DNA of 64,000 bases from NCBI RefSeq assembly GCF_015832195.1, contig NC_052021.1, forward strand, positions 1,364,001 through 1,428,000. Direction: 5' to 3'. Shown piece by piece: positions 48,201 to 59,375 of this stretch. This DNA is from Motacilla alba alba (taxonomy: Eukaryota; Chordata; Aves; Passeriformes; Motacillidae). The notes beneath the pieces are model-generated. The model was not told where the DNA came from. It was given only the letters and a program-made list of their open reading frames with translations, and did not search any database. Position 1 is the first letter of the stretch, and each line of letters begins with the position of its first letter. A program made the translations under genes and the position numbers.

Positions 48201-51200
48201 ACCTGACAGTGAAATCTTAGTTTTTGTTCCGTTTAAACTATGAAAAATCTGTTCCTGTCAAATGGGAGGTGTACTCAGTTGGTGTTGAGCATGGCTGCTG
48301 GACTTTGGCTTGTGCTATACACCTGCCTGGTTTCTCCCTCTTTATTCCTGCTGTAGCTTTTATTTCCCTGAGCAGTTGCTGCAGGCAGCAGTAAGAAGTG
48401 TAGTTGCCTGTAGCTGCATCTACAGAACAATGAAATGAGGAAATATCACTGCCTGTCTCTGCCAAAGTAAGTGCCTGTGACACATGTCAGTGTTTAGAGG
48501 CCAGCCCTGCAGGGCAGTAACAGGGGGTGCTGTGACACATGCGGGTGTTTCAGGGGCCAGCCCTGCAGGGCACTAGGAGGCTGTTGTGTGCAGGTGGTGC
48601 CCCGCTGTCCCCGCTGCCCCCCCGAGGAGCCGCTGGCCATCATGAAGCCGGACATTGTGTTCTTTGGGGAGAACCTGCCTGAGCAGTTCCACCGTGCCAT
48701 GAAGTACGACAAAAATGAAGTGGATCTCCTCATTGTCATCGGGTCTTCACTCAAAGTAAGACCAGTAGCATTGATCCCAAGTAAGTGACTGTCTCTGGTA
48801 ATACTCTGTTTACAAATTTTGGATCAGAAGTAGGATTCTCAGTTAAAGAAACTCCAAGCTCTTAGAAACATCTTTGGCTCAATTCAGTAAGCACCACAAA
48901 ATTGTAAGATGAAAGCTGCTTGCCTATGTAAAGCTGAAATGCAAAATTGAGAAAGTTACAAATTCTAAATGCTTTTTCTACAGTCTAAGTAAATCTCAAG
49001 GTAATTAAATTATTATGTGAAAAACTACTCCCTTAAACCTGAATGACTCTGTTCTGAGATTCATTTCTCTCCAAGCTTGCGATATGCTTTAGAAAGGCTT
49101 GAAGGCTTTAGAAAGGAAGTATCTCGATATTCCTCATGTGCACTTAAGTACATAAAACAAATGCACAAAATCACCATAATTTGAATACATTATAGTACTA
49201 ATTTTAATCTTTTTAATACTGCTGTATTTTTAATATTGCTGTAGCCAGTATTTCTTTCTGTGCATATGTTTCTCAGTGAATGAGGAATGCTTTTAACTGG
49301 AAAAAATGGGGGGGAAAAACCCATCTAAGCAGGCTACAGTAGGCACAGCACCTCAAACCACTGTTGTTAAATTTGGTACTGGCTTGCCTTCTTCCTGACC
49401 TGGCTGGTTTTGTCTTCTTGTAAGTGAAGGCATGAAGAGAAGCCTGAGCTTTCTCAGTAGGTCTCTGCAGGAAGTCACCCAAGTGACTACCTTTGAATTC
49501 TCTTTTCCATCTATAGGTTCCATCCCCCATGAAGTGCCTCAGATCTTAATTAATAGGGAACCTTTGCCTCATCTACACTTTGACGTGGAGCTTCTCGGAG
49601 ACTGTGATGTTATTATTAATGAATTGTGTCAGAGGTTGGGTAGTGAATACACAAAACTTTGCTACAACGCAGTAAAACTTTCAGAAATCACAGAGAAGCC
49701 TCCACGGCCGCACAAGGAGCTGGAAGCGCTCTCGGCTGAGCTCCCACCAACCCCTCTGAACATTTCAGAAGGCTCCAGCTCACCAGGAAGGATGAGCCCA
49801 CCCGATCCTGCAGTGGTGTCAGAACACCCACCTGAATGTAAGGTAGAAAACTGTGAGCCTGCCTCTGAAACTAAAGGGACCTGCTCAGAGGAGACGCTTC
49901 AGGACACACAGATGTCATCAGAAAACCCTGAAAATCCTGCTAGTGAGCTAATGAACTCTGAAACAATGAAGGAAAATGGCTCTAATGATGGAGAAAATAA
50001 AGAAAAGAGTGAAATATTGAAGAAGTGTTGGGTAAACAAATCTGCAAAAGAACAGATTAGCAAAAGGCTGGATGGTAAGTGTTAATGCTTTTTAGTATTT
50101 TGCTTCCTTTTGGCTGATACATTTATGCTAGACTTAAAGTGATAAATAAGTTACTCTTGAGGCAATCAGTGGGTTTTGGTGGCTATTTTTGTTCAGACAA
50201 GTGTCTACGTAACTCATTGAACCATTTATTTCTTTTGGAGAACCCAGTAGGAAATATTTTTTGTGTTTCGTAATAGGTTTAAAAGTAAGTGATTACATCC
50301 TCACCTAAAAGATGAAAGTTTAGGAGGCTGAAGGTAGGTATCAAAAATAAATCCCTTAATAACATTTTCAAATGTATTTTCAGAAAAGTTGGTTTGATCC
50401 TGAGGCATTCAGAAGCTGGTCATAGTAGAGCATGATTTGGTATTGCAGTAGAGCTGGAAGACAAAGTAATGACAGGACTTAAAAATCTCACAGCTGGAGT
50501 GAGGCACGTTTTTAAGGAAAGTTTAGACTTTCTAAGGAAGCCCTCCAGTGTGCAGTCTTGTAACTGATGTAAGGAGTCAGAAATTAAAGTGCAGTTTTCT
50601 AAAGGAAAGGCTGGTTTAGACTTTGTCTGATACTCCATGCAGGAGCTCCTGTCCTGTCATAGGTAGAGGAAATCTAGCTGGGAATGTGTTCCCATGAAAC
50701 AGCTGCTGAACAATCAGCATAAATTCTCTTAGTGTCATAGGGAGAGGGAGGAGGAACACTGAGCTTTGCAGTGAAGCATTTCTTCTGTCCTTCGTAATAA
50801 ACACACATACATGGGCATAAATGCATTTTCATGTCATCTGATTTGTCAGTTAAGAGTCACTGTTGAAAACAGATCTGTGCAGGTACATTCTAACCACAAG
50901 ATCTTGTACCAGCATTTACTTCAGCATGTCACTGACTGGTTACATTCTGTTGCAGGTACTCAGTATCTGTTTTTGCCACCCAATCGCTATATCTTCCACG
51001 GTGCTGAGGTTTACTCGGATTCTGAAGACGATATCATATCTTCCAGCTCTTGTGGCAGCAGCAGTGAGAGCGGCTCGTGCTGCAGCCAGAGCTTAGATGT
51101 GGAGGATGAGAGTGAGATGGAGGAGTTTTACAATGGCTTAGAGGATGAGGATGCTCCTGAGCGAGAAGAGGAGCCTGGATTCGGGGAGGATGGAGCCGAG

Positions 51201-51278
51201 CAGGAGGAATTGGCAGCTGAGGCATCAGCTGAGACAAATGAAGTTGCAGGCACAGAACATCCGAGCAACGCGCTGTAA
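37022..51278 (+). CDS. SIRT1: SIRT1, NAD+-dependent protein deacetylase (9 coding exons)
   Basis: Coding exons: 37022-37457, 39863-39979, 40888-41129, 42432-42584, 43670-43817, 46103-46182, 48594-48780, 49517-50074, 50956-51278; 2,244 nt, 747 residues plus stop. Every join is GT-AG and in frame. Residues 1-145 are a GC-rich, divergent N-terminus with a KRHRR nuclear signal (27-31). The allosteric segment ([12 protein letters not shown], 209-220) and a second signal (PPKRKKRKD, 233-241) follow. The sirtuin core, about 246-500, has [15 protein letters not shown] at 263-277 (NAD+ binding), catalytic His365 (human 363), and zinc cysteines 373, 376, 397 and 400. The C-terminal [20 protein letters not shown] block activates the core in the family. 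SIRT1 deacetylates p53, FOXO, PGC-1alpha and histones, mainly in the nucleus. All catalytic residues are present. Confidence 0.98.
38036..38057. repeat. Poly-T tract in SIRT1 intron 1
   Basis: A run of about 22 T; simple-sequence tract, likely length-variable. Confidence 0.9.
39863..39979 (+). CDS. SIRT1: SIRT1 exon 2
   Basis: A 117-nt exon after CTTGCAG, ending ATAG|GTAGAAG. It encodes [20 protein letters not shown] then [20 protein letters not shown], nearly identical to mammals, including the Ser-rich acidic segment. Confidence 0.97.
40888..41129 (+). CDS. SIRT1: SIRT1 exon 3
   Basis: A 242-nt exon after TTCTTAG, ending GGG|GTAGGT. It encodes residues 186-265, including the activator-responsive helical region (Glu232, equivalent to human Glu230), the KRKKRK signal and the start of the Rossmann fold, VLTGAG. 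Confidence 0.97.
42238..42296. repeat. Poly-A / A-rich tract in SIRT1 intron 3
   Basis: About 59 bases of nearly pure A with a few G. It may be the decayed tail of a retroposed sequence or a plain microsatellite. It lies about 135 bp upstream of exon 4 but outside the splice acceptor region. Confidence 0.9.
42432..42584 (+). CDS. SIRT1: SIRT1 exon 4
   Basis: A 153-nt phase-0 exon after TATTTCAG, ending GCAAAG|GTATGG. It encodes [20 protein letters not shown] through RPFFKFAK, with the cofactor-binding loop of the catalytic core. Confidence 0.98.
43670..43817 (+). CDS. SIRT1: SIRT1 exon 5 (catalytic histidine)
   Basis: A 148-nt exon after TTCCCCAG. It encodes [20 protein letters not shown] through [20 protein letters not shown] and ends CHG, with catalytic His365; the Gly codon is split by the intron (CATG|GTTAGT). 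Confidence 0.98.
46103..46182 (+). CDS. SIRT1: SIRT1 exon 6 (first zinc cysteines)
   Basis: An 80-nt exon after CCCCTCAG, ending AATCAG|GTAAAA. It encodes [20 protein letters not shown] then GDIFNQ; C373 and C376 are the first zinc pair. Confidence 0.97.
48476..48584. repeat. About 55-bp tandem duplication upstream of SIRT1 exon 7
   Basis: Copies at 48476-48530 and 48531-48584 both begin TGTGACACATG and share GGCCAGCCCTGCAGGGCA, which contains the perfect palindrome GCCCTGCAGGGC. They differ at several positions. The second copy runs into the exon 7 acceptor region (AG at 48592-48593). Confidence 0.85.
48594..48780 (+). CDS. SIRT1: SIRT1 exon 7 (second zinc cysteines)
   Basis: A 187-nt exon after TGTGTGCAG, ending CCCAA|GTAAGT. 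It encodes [20 protein letters not shown] (zinc C397, C400) through [12 protein letters not shown] and [18 protein letters not shown] 55-bp tandem duplication ends just before its acceptor. Confidence 0.97.
49517..50074 (+). CDS. SIRT1: SIRT1 exon 8
   Basis: A 558-nt exon after CTATAG, ending GATG|GTAAGT, phase 1 on both sides. It closes the catalytic core ([40 protein letters not shown]) and continues into a variable Ser/Glu-rich tail ending [10 protein letters not shown]. Confidence 0.97.
50956..51278 (+). CDS. SIRT1: SIRT1 exon 9 (terminal coding)
   Basis: A 323-nt coding part after TGTTGCAG, to TAA at 51276-51278. It encodes [20 protein letters not shown], the element that stabilises the active core, then Ser-rich and Glu-rich segments ([39 protein letters not shown]). 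Confidence 0.97.
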
Positions 51279-51436
51279 AGTGATCGCTGACTGGTTACAG
51301 GAACTTCCACCAGCATTAGGAGCTTTGGCATGTCAGAATGAATGTTTACGTCTGAATTTAGAGCAACAAAACCATAAGGATGTAGTGTTTATAAATAACT
51401 AAAACAGATTTTCATGCTTAGTTTTTTACCTTTTTC

Positions 51437-51442
51437 AATAAA
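51437..51442 (+). terminator. SIRT1: Proximal SIRT1 polyadenylation signal
   Basis: AATAAA 158 nt after the stop codon, followed by a T-rich stretch within 50 nt. Confidence 0.5.
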
Positions 51443-52625
51443 AATCTATTACTGCGCACTCAACACTAACTCATCTTTTTTTTAAGGTACTAGGATTATC
51501 TAAACAACTGTCACTACATTCACTTTTAAGTTAATCTGTCTGATCAGGCATACATGTATATAATACATATTTTTTCTTAATAAATTTCAGCTTATATTAT
51601 TTTTTAACAGTTTTGAAAAGCCATTGGAATGTTAAACTAATATAAAGGGAACAGCTAATTTAGACCAAAGAATGGTATTTTCACACCTCTTGCTTTGTAA
51701 CACTTGGGTTTATTTAAAATCTTCTTATGCTTCTGCTAAACCTTTCATTCACACCTAGTCTGTCATTAAACACTGGCATTTTCTAAGACCTTCTGTGGCA
51801 GCTAATTTTTTTTTGCTTTAACAATTCCTTTGTATGTTTGAGACATACTTAATTACAAGCAGATAGCGAGGTGGAAACAAGACAGCAGCACTGTAGGAAT
51901 CCAATGGTTTTTAGATTGATCAAGAAGTGCTGTGAAAATGCTTAGGTTGCTGAGTTTATGACTTCCTGTGGACATGAAGCGTTGTTGACATTGGCTCCCT
52001 AGCAGTTAGAATCTGGCATTTTAAACAGAAAGGATCCCCCCAGTCAGAGGCTGTCACACTGTATCCAGCAGTCACATCTAGAGCAGCTTGCTTTATAAAT
52101 AGCGTTTGAGGAATTGCCAAGGCTCCAGTGTGGAAGCAGAGTTGAGAGGAGTGTTCCTCCCAGCGTGTGAGAAGGTGCAGAAGTGAAGCTCTTCCTCCGT
52201 GCTCACTGGTGCACCAAGCCCAGGAGAGACTGACTCCCGTGGTGGGAGCCTCCGATTCCACTGCCAAGGAGCTCCACGTGGATTAAGGACCTGCTGGCCT
52301 GAGGTCCTGGCTGAGCTGGGAAACCTCCTCCAGCTGCCAGCTCCACCCTGGACACGAAAGCAAAGCGGCTTCTCCCACTCTGCCCTCTCAAGTGCGAGGC
52401 TGCCTTAAAACTGGATGTTGCAGATGTTCAAGTGCAGATTGTTTCCAAGCCTTTAGAACTATTTTGTACAAATGCACAGTGCAGTAGTCAGCGAAACAGC
52501 ATTTTTCTATAAACCACTTTTTCAACATTGGCCCAACGATGTAGATTATTCATATACTTTGCTTTAATATTTATTACATTTTGGAAGATGTATAGTAGCT
52601 GTTCTTTGAACATAATACAACAGTT

Positions 52626-52631
52626 AATAAA
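52626..52631 (+). terminator. SIRT1: Distal SIRT1 polyadenylation signal
   Basis: AATAAA in GTTAATAAATATTTAAG, about 1.35 kb after the stop codon and followed by TG/T-rich sequence. A plausible main 3' end. Confidence 0.5.
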
Positions 52632-52650
52632 TATTTAAGAACAGCCTCCT

Positions 52651-55600
52651 GTATTCATCGGGAAATGTTGACATGTTGTCTCATTGTCCAAATTTAACAC
52701 AGCTCTTATTTGGCTACATTAAAGAATGCAATATGTTTAGTTTTCACTTGCATGTCACAATGTATTAGTTTGTGCTATAGGAGATATTTTAAATTGAAAT
52801 ACTTTGTTTTAAATTATTTTTACAGTGAGGATTGGTTTCTGCTCTTTTATATTGTATATAGTGTCTTTTATGTAATCTACTGGCATATGTTTTGTAGAAG
52901 ACTGTTTAAAATGACTGGCTATCTTCCTGCAACTTTTGAAATACAAAACCAGTGTTTTATACTCGTACACTCTGTCCTAAAGTCTATTAAAATTGTAATT
53001 TGGTTTCTGGTTTCCATTAATTTCTAGCTATACCTTACCAAAGATGCCCTATAAAATCAAGGTATACCCTGGCTAATGGAAGGCATTTCATTTGGAATGG
53101 CTTTTTTCCACTTACCCCTGGCATGAAGCTGCCCTGGATTGTTCTGGGTTTGTCCCGTGGCTCCCTGGGGCTGCAGCTGTGCTGAGCACACCCCAGACAG
53201 CAACAGATCCCTCCCAGGGGCCCTCAAGGGCCAGGGCCCAGTTTAATGAGCTCCCCACTGTGCAACACCTCACTGTGTGGATGATTCCACTGTACTTCTG
53301 AACCAGCACCTCTCAAACAGGAATTGATTTGTATTGGAAGAAAAAAAAAACCAGAGGTGATAAAACTCACACACTTGAGGCACAAAGTATTAAAACCAGT
53401 TCCACTCAACACACAAGATGTTTTTTTATCACTTACTACTCTGAATGACTTGAAAACATTTTTCCTCTTGAATAGAACAGCTGCACCTTTTCCTGCACTT
53501 AGATGAAGAAGTTCTGCATTTTGTTCTTTCTTGTGTCTTTGATAATATTATTTGAACCGAGGAGGAACCCCAAACTGTCTCTTCCATTTCACACACTGCC
53601 CTTTCCCCACAGCAAGGTGTTGTCTTTCAAGAGTATTTATCATGGTGATGAGCCAAATGGTGGGCATGAGATAACACTTGCTATCACAGCTTTTTCTTAT
53701 TCCAAAGTAGTCAGCAGCTTGCATGAAATCTGGAAGCATGTCCAGGTTCAGCTGTAATTTGTACATCAAAAGAGATCATTTCTCAAAAGAGATCACTTAC
53801 TTTTTCTGAAATTTACATAACTACCCTATGAAAGCATCTTAGCCCTTAGTATTCATATTGAATAGATGCCCTGAAAAAAAAGCAAAGTACAAGCATTTGT
53901 TTGCCATTCCCCAGCCACCCTCCAGCCTATTCTGGTACATTAGACACAATAATGACCTTGCAAAAGTATTTAAAGAAGTACATATTTAAACATCTCATAA
54001 TTTCTTCTTAATGGCCACGTCTTTTCTATGGATCTGGCTTGAATTCAGTACATTTTTAATTAGTGTTTCTGATTATGGAAGATATATGGTATTTTTAAAT
54101 GCCTAAAAACAAAGGGACAGACAACATCCAGTTAGGAGAGGCTACAGGAGCAAAACATTCTAATGAAACCAGCATCCAGAATCAAACTGAAAAAAAGTGA
54201 CAAAAGGAAGACCTAGGGGAGTACCTCAAGCTCAGTAATCTATGCTTAAATACTGAACCAGAACAGTCAAATTGAAAAGCAGCTGCATTTATTTGCATGA
54301 TACACTTACCTACAAAGTGACTGGAGAATAAAACCCAGAGCAAAACGCTGAATTTCAGGCTAAAACAAATGGCCATCTCTAGGTAACAATGGTGCACCAA
54401 GCTAGCTGTAAATGCTTGAGAAGTAATGGGGTTACTCTCTGCTAGACAGTTTCAAGAAGACACAGACTGTTAGGACCCAGTAGGAAAATAATAGTATTAA
54501 TAATCCTAATAATGGTGCACCAAGGGAAAAGAGTTGCTGAGGCCCAAGGCTCAGAAAAGCAGAGGCACTGAAGTAAAGCACCATTCACTGACTGTGCAGC
54601 TCTCTGCCGTGGGACCTTGGAAAGGAGCTGGGCAAATTCAGGTGGGACAGGGCTCCCAGAGGCCCATTTCCCTCTCCATATATCCTTCTGGAAGCACCTG
54701 GGCTAGCTGCAGGTGGAGAGGGTTTGTGCCTCAGATGAACCCAGCACAGCAGTTCTCAGGAGCAGCACAGCCAGAGCAGCTCCAGGAGCTGAGCTGCAGC
54801 TGCTGGAAACAGCAGCCCTGGAAACCCCAGCCAGGCACACCCAGAGCCTCCACCTGTCCTGCCTGGGGGATGGTGGAAGCAGGTACACCACCACGGGTCT
54901 TTAAAGGACTGTTTCTTAAAGGACACAACCCCAAGTGCTCTCTGACCATGGCACTGTTAGTTTTACTCTCACAGAGCAAGAGAAACTCTGTTTCCCTGCA
55001 AACCCCACTGCCAGGTGCCCTGCAGGGACAGCCCAGGCTCCCTGTGAGCAGCTCCTGCACCAGGATCACGCGGGACAGAGCCCTACACAAAGCAAACATG
55101 CACCAACTAAATTATTTTGAAAGCCACGAAGAAACACAAACTGAAAGTCCTTAGAAACAAAACACAAACACCTTTGGGTGGGATTTACTTGTTAGGCCAT
55201 GGGTTTTGCAATTCTGTACAATTATTATCCACCACCCTTTCCCGTGGCAGAGCCCTGCTCCAAGCCTCGGCTGAGGGGGACCCTCCTTCCCCCCAGCAGG
55301 CGGGTGCCTACAGGGAGCCCTGGATCCTAGAGAAGCTCCCAACACTGGGCTCCACAGAGACCACCCCAGTAATGCTGAATGCTAGGGAGAACTGGCCTCA
55401 GGCCCTGTGGAGCATCACCACACTCCTGCTCCAGACTTTAAAACTGAGCATTCCCTTCGGGACACTGACAGAAATCCCTGCAGGGCCTGACCTCTGCATT
55501 AACCCCTCAGCATGCAGGGCTATTCCAGCCACTTCCTCATCTGAAGATACTGCTGGGCTTCCTTATCTCAATTCCCCTCCTCCTTTGCTTACTCCTAATG

Positions 55601-58600
55601 TAGTCCTGGCTCCTCGTTGGGATACCCAGCCAGTGCACAGCCTCAGATGCTGCACGCCCGAGTCCTCGAACACTGCTGCTAGCAGCTGATCCCACAGAGC
55701 CTCTGTGCAGGATCAGGACACACGAATTACATTGATTTTACTTTTGAAATTCTTCAAAGACATGGCAGATACAACTCCCACTGGAAGCTGGTGTTCAGCT
55801 ACAGTCTGCTGAAATCTGTTCCTCCTCCCAGACATGCTGCTGAATTTGCTCAGAAAAGGGAAGGAACCTTGACTTCTGCACTCTAGCCAAACTGAAGTCT
55901 TTGTGTAACATTCATCCTCTGTTTCCTCGTGTAATGAGGCACGTGGAGGGAAGCAGTGAGCACCTGCATTCACTGCACAGGTGAGGATTCAGGACCTGCT
56001 GGTAAGACCAGCCTGGAGCACTGGTGAGATCAAGATCCCCACCAGCACTGTACACACCAACTACACTGAAGTTACTAATTTGGTACTTCCGATGTGGAAC
56101 GAGATTCCCAAACCTCATGTTCCTACTGTGGAACGAGATTCCCAAACCTCATGTTCCTACTCTGAAACTGATGTGCCTTTGGCTGGAGAAAAACAATAAT
56201 GCCAAGTGCTGTCCTAGCTAATGTCAGGGGGCTCTGGTGACACTCGTGGCACCTGCCACACCTTATTTTGTTGTTTTGTAGAGCCAACAGTTGCGTCCAA
56301 ACCCGGGGATATGCAGGACTGTTCGGAGCAGCAGGGCTGTAGATGGGTACTTCAGCACAGTTCTAGTGTGCCTGTTATTGCCAGTGCTTCCCCCCACCCC
56401 CAGCCGCCTTGTGGTTAGAAGGTAAGACATCCTTCTCATTCAACACTTCTGCAGAACAGGCAGGCCAAGGTTTGCAGTTACAAAGTTTTACCATTTTCAC
56501 AGAAAGGCAGTCAGTGTTATGAGTATAGGCACAAACTGGCTCCCTTCCCCAAGAAAATTAAAAAAAAAAAAGCCCTGAGGACTCAGTCACATGGTCAGGG
56601 AACTCAAGTGTACAGAAATGATGGCTGGTGGAGTTCCCTCATTGATGAATTGTGCACACAGAGCAGGCAGTCAAGGGCACTTCCTGGGGCTCTAAAGAGC
56701 TGTATTCATCTGGTGATAGCAGGTGACAGAAGATGCTCTATATCTTTCAAGGTCTAGCTAGGGTTATTGAAGTCATTGCTCCAGACTTGACCAACACAAA
56801 CACAAACAGTAGATTGAAGGACCAAAACAGCAGGCTGATAATTAGTGCACCCAAACCCCACTCTGACCTGGCAAGTTAGAAATATCCACTTGGTAAGCAA
56901 TGGGACCCTGACTCTTGTCAGGGGAAACAAATATTTTGGTTTTCCTCTTCTACTTTCTCTCCTCCAAAAACTGAGTAAGGCAATTCCTCATAGTATATAC
57001 AAGTACATAGTTCTGGCTGCACACAGAAAGTCAACACAGCCACTCTTGAGGGTTCAACTCTCTACCGGTGCTGAAAACTGTAATATTAAATGAAACCTTT
57101 TATCTACATTTATCTTAACTGCAGAACCTCGTGTGCCTTTAAGGAGCTCTCTTTTATAGTGATTTACATTTGATTACATTAAACTTCATTTATTATCAAG
57201 TTTATTGCAGCAGAGAGCAGTGCAATGAATTAAAACCCTCTTCAGAATAGTTTATAAACATTCTTAAAGGGAATACCATGGCTCAAAGCTCTATGATTAG
57301 TAACAACCTCATTAATAGCAACTCCCATAGGATGCCAGAGGAGACAAATCATCATGCTTAAGCAGGGCTCACTGCTTTAACCGTTCTACACTGTGCTCTT
57401 ACCTTTGCCCTGGAAAATGAGGGACAAACTTCTGCTGTACCTGTAGTTCAAAAAGCCTGGGTAGTTCTGCCATGCAAATTCAATCTTCACCCTGTACTAA
57501 TGGGACAGGTGCAATAAATCCAGTCCATGGCTGCACTGCTCTGGCAATAGCAAGTCTCCTTCAGTAGTCATGATGACAAGTCTGACATGCAACTGGTCTT
57601 CTCCAGTGAGAATTCTGAATCTTTATCACATGCTAATTTAATAATCAAATAAAAATACTTTAAAAATTAATTATTGTAAAATGCTCCCACTGAAGCCCAA
57701 ACTACTGTCATTCCCCGGTTGTTTGCATTGCCCTTTTTAAACAGTGGTACCCAAGGTTTCCTGAGTAACTGAAGGGTTGAGGAAAAGGAAAGCTCTAGGC
57801 TTTTTTCACTAACATCATGGCTATTTCAGCTACACATAAAATGGGGTTTTCCCCCCTTTCTTACATGTTGCACAGCATCAAATATCGTATACAAAGTGAT
57901 ATCTGATCCAAGCAAGAGAAAGCACTTCCTGCTGCCTCGGGGCACAACTTCAGCAGAGCTGTGCTTCCCAGGGCTGCTGTGACTCTCAAGAGAACCAAGG
58001 GCAGCCTCGAACTGCCTGGCACAAGTGATGGCACAACTATTAACTGTTCTGGTATCACAAAGAAGTCCTTTACCTTTACCTTGTTACACAGACAACTGCT
58101 TCAACTGGGCACCGCCTCCCTGCAAAGAGTGAACTAACACCTGTAAGATAATCAGGAGCATTCAGCACTGGAGGACCACAAGTGCATTTCCTGCAGAAAG
58201 GAGTAAAACCAAGGCCAGAGCTGCAGAGAATTCTCAGGTGAATGCTGTCCTGAGGAAAGTGGCTCTAGCCCTGCTCTGCCAGTGGGCTCTCAAGGTGATG
58301 TTAAACCAACCATTCCAGCACCACCACCCTCCTCCCAAACTCATGTCCACTCGCGCTCCAACAGAGTAAGAAATGTGTCTGCCTCATGCTGGAGAAGCTT
58401 TTGCAGCAACATGAAGCACCCGCCAGAGCAGTTTAGTCAGCAAGAACTGCACATCAAAAACGAAGGCCATCTATGATGTTTAGTGCATCCTAAATTGGGC
58501 ACCAAAAATGGGCAAGTGAATTACAGCTTGGATGCTGCCTCAGAGCCCTCATCTACAGAGTGAGGTTCTTTAGTCACCCTTCAGGTTAACACTGGCATTG

Positions 58601-59350
58601 ACTAGAAATCCAATACAGCAAAACCCAGAGAATATCTCACAGGGAAATGACACACATACATGTACCACTGAGTTTGCACAATATGACTAAATCACACACA
58701 ACTGCACATAAAGCCCTTCTTACTAAGTAAACACCAACTGTGTGCATCGAATGAAACAAGACTCCCATGGGAAAAAAGCAGCACTTGGACATGCAATAAT
58801 ACACAGGGGAGAAAGGAAGATAATTTTACATTAGCCACTTCCTAATTTTTTTGAATATCTACTTTTGCAATCTTGGTCTCTCATAATTAAAAATGGTGTT
58901 TTAGTATTACCTGGTAAAGTGACTGCAAAAAACCATTTTTTTCCCTCTTTCTTTTCTCCTTTTCTTTCTTCCATGTACAATAAGATTAAGTTGCTTTAGT
59001 ATTTGTTGGTTTCTTGTTTTTTGCAAGAGAGAGGATTTCTGAGCCAGATATCAAATGTTGGAAAAGATGGAATACGGGCTGCATACGAAGACATTACTGA
59101 GAGACTACATTGTGTGAGAAAGCTGTAAAAAACAGTGTTAAAGAAAAAGACTGATTTTAACTGTACTGAACTTTTCTTTTTGTCAATATGTATATCAATA
59201 TGTACTGCCAGCAGAGAAACTGGATGTTAAATAGTTTATTGCAATGACTGTATTTCCCTGCTTTTCCTAGCTGTACTCTCCAATTGAATGCACTGGAAGT
59301 TCCTCTCCACCTGAAGAACTCTGCTTGCTGCAAGCATCCGTACACATCGA
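52651..59350. other. Spacer between convergent SIRT1 and HERC4
   Basis: No recognised gene. The AT-rich first part (52.65-53.1 kb) could still be SIRT1 3' UTR. A GC-richer block at 54.5-55.7 kb has two long overlapping plus-strand open frames (206 and 190 codons) with no recognisable similarity. A perfect 34-bp tandem repeat lies at 56093-56160. The rest, 56.2-59.35 kb, is unremarkable. Confidence 0.5.
56093..56160. repeat. Perfect 34-bp tandem duplication
   Basis: Two identical adjacent copies (56093-56126, 56127-56160) beginning TGTGGAACGAGATTCCC and ending CATGTTCCTAC. No gene context. Confidence 0.92.
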
Positions 59351-59375
59351 CCAACAAAGGTTTTCATTCAAGTCT

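Larger units (their letters stand above)
51279..52650 (+). other. SIRT1: SIRT1 3' UTR with alternative polyadenylation signals
   Basis: Canonical AATAAA signals at 51437-51442, 51579-51584 and 52626-52631 predict short and long transcripts. The long form, about 1.35 kb, holds a GC-richer segment at 52.15-52.4 kb containing CACTGCCA, an 8-mer miR-34 seed match. UTR limits are inferred from the signals. Confidence 0.6.

Noticed and set aside
52710..53027. 105-codon hydrophobic aromatic-rich plus-strand frame downstream of SIRT1
   Set aside because: Composition is what AT-rich 3' UTR-like sequence gives by chance (Phe, Tyr, Ile, Leu); no family resemblance.
53594..53600. Second miR-34 seed match CACTGCC
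   Set aside because: It lies beyond the distal SIRT1 polyadenylation signal and is only a 7-mer, so it is probably outside the transcript.
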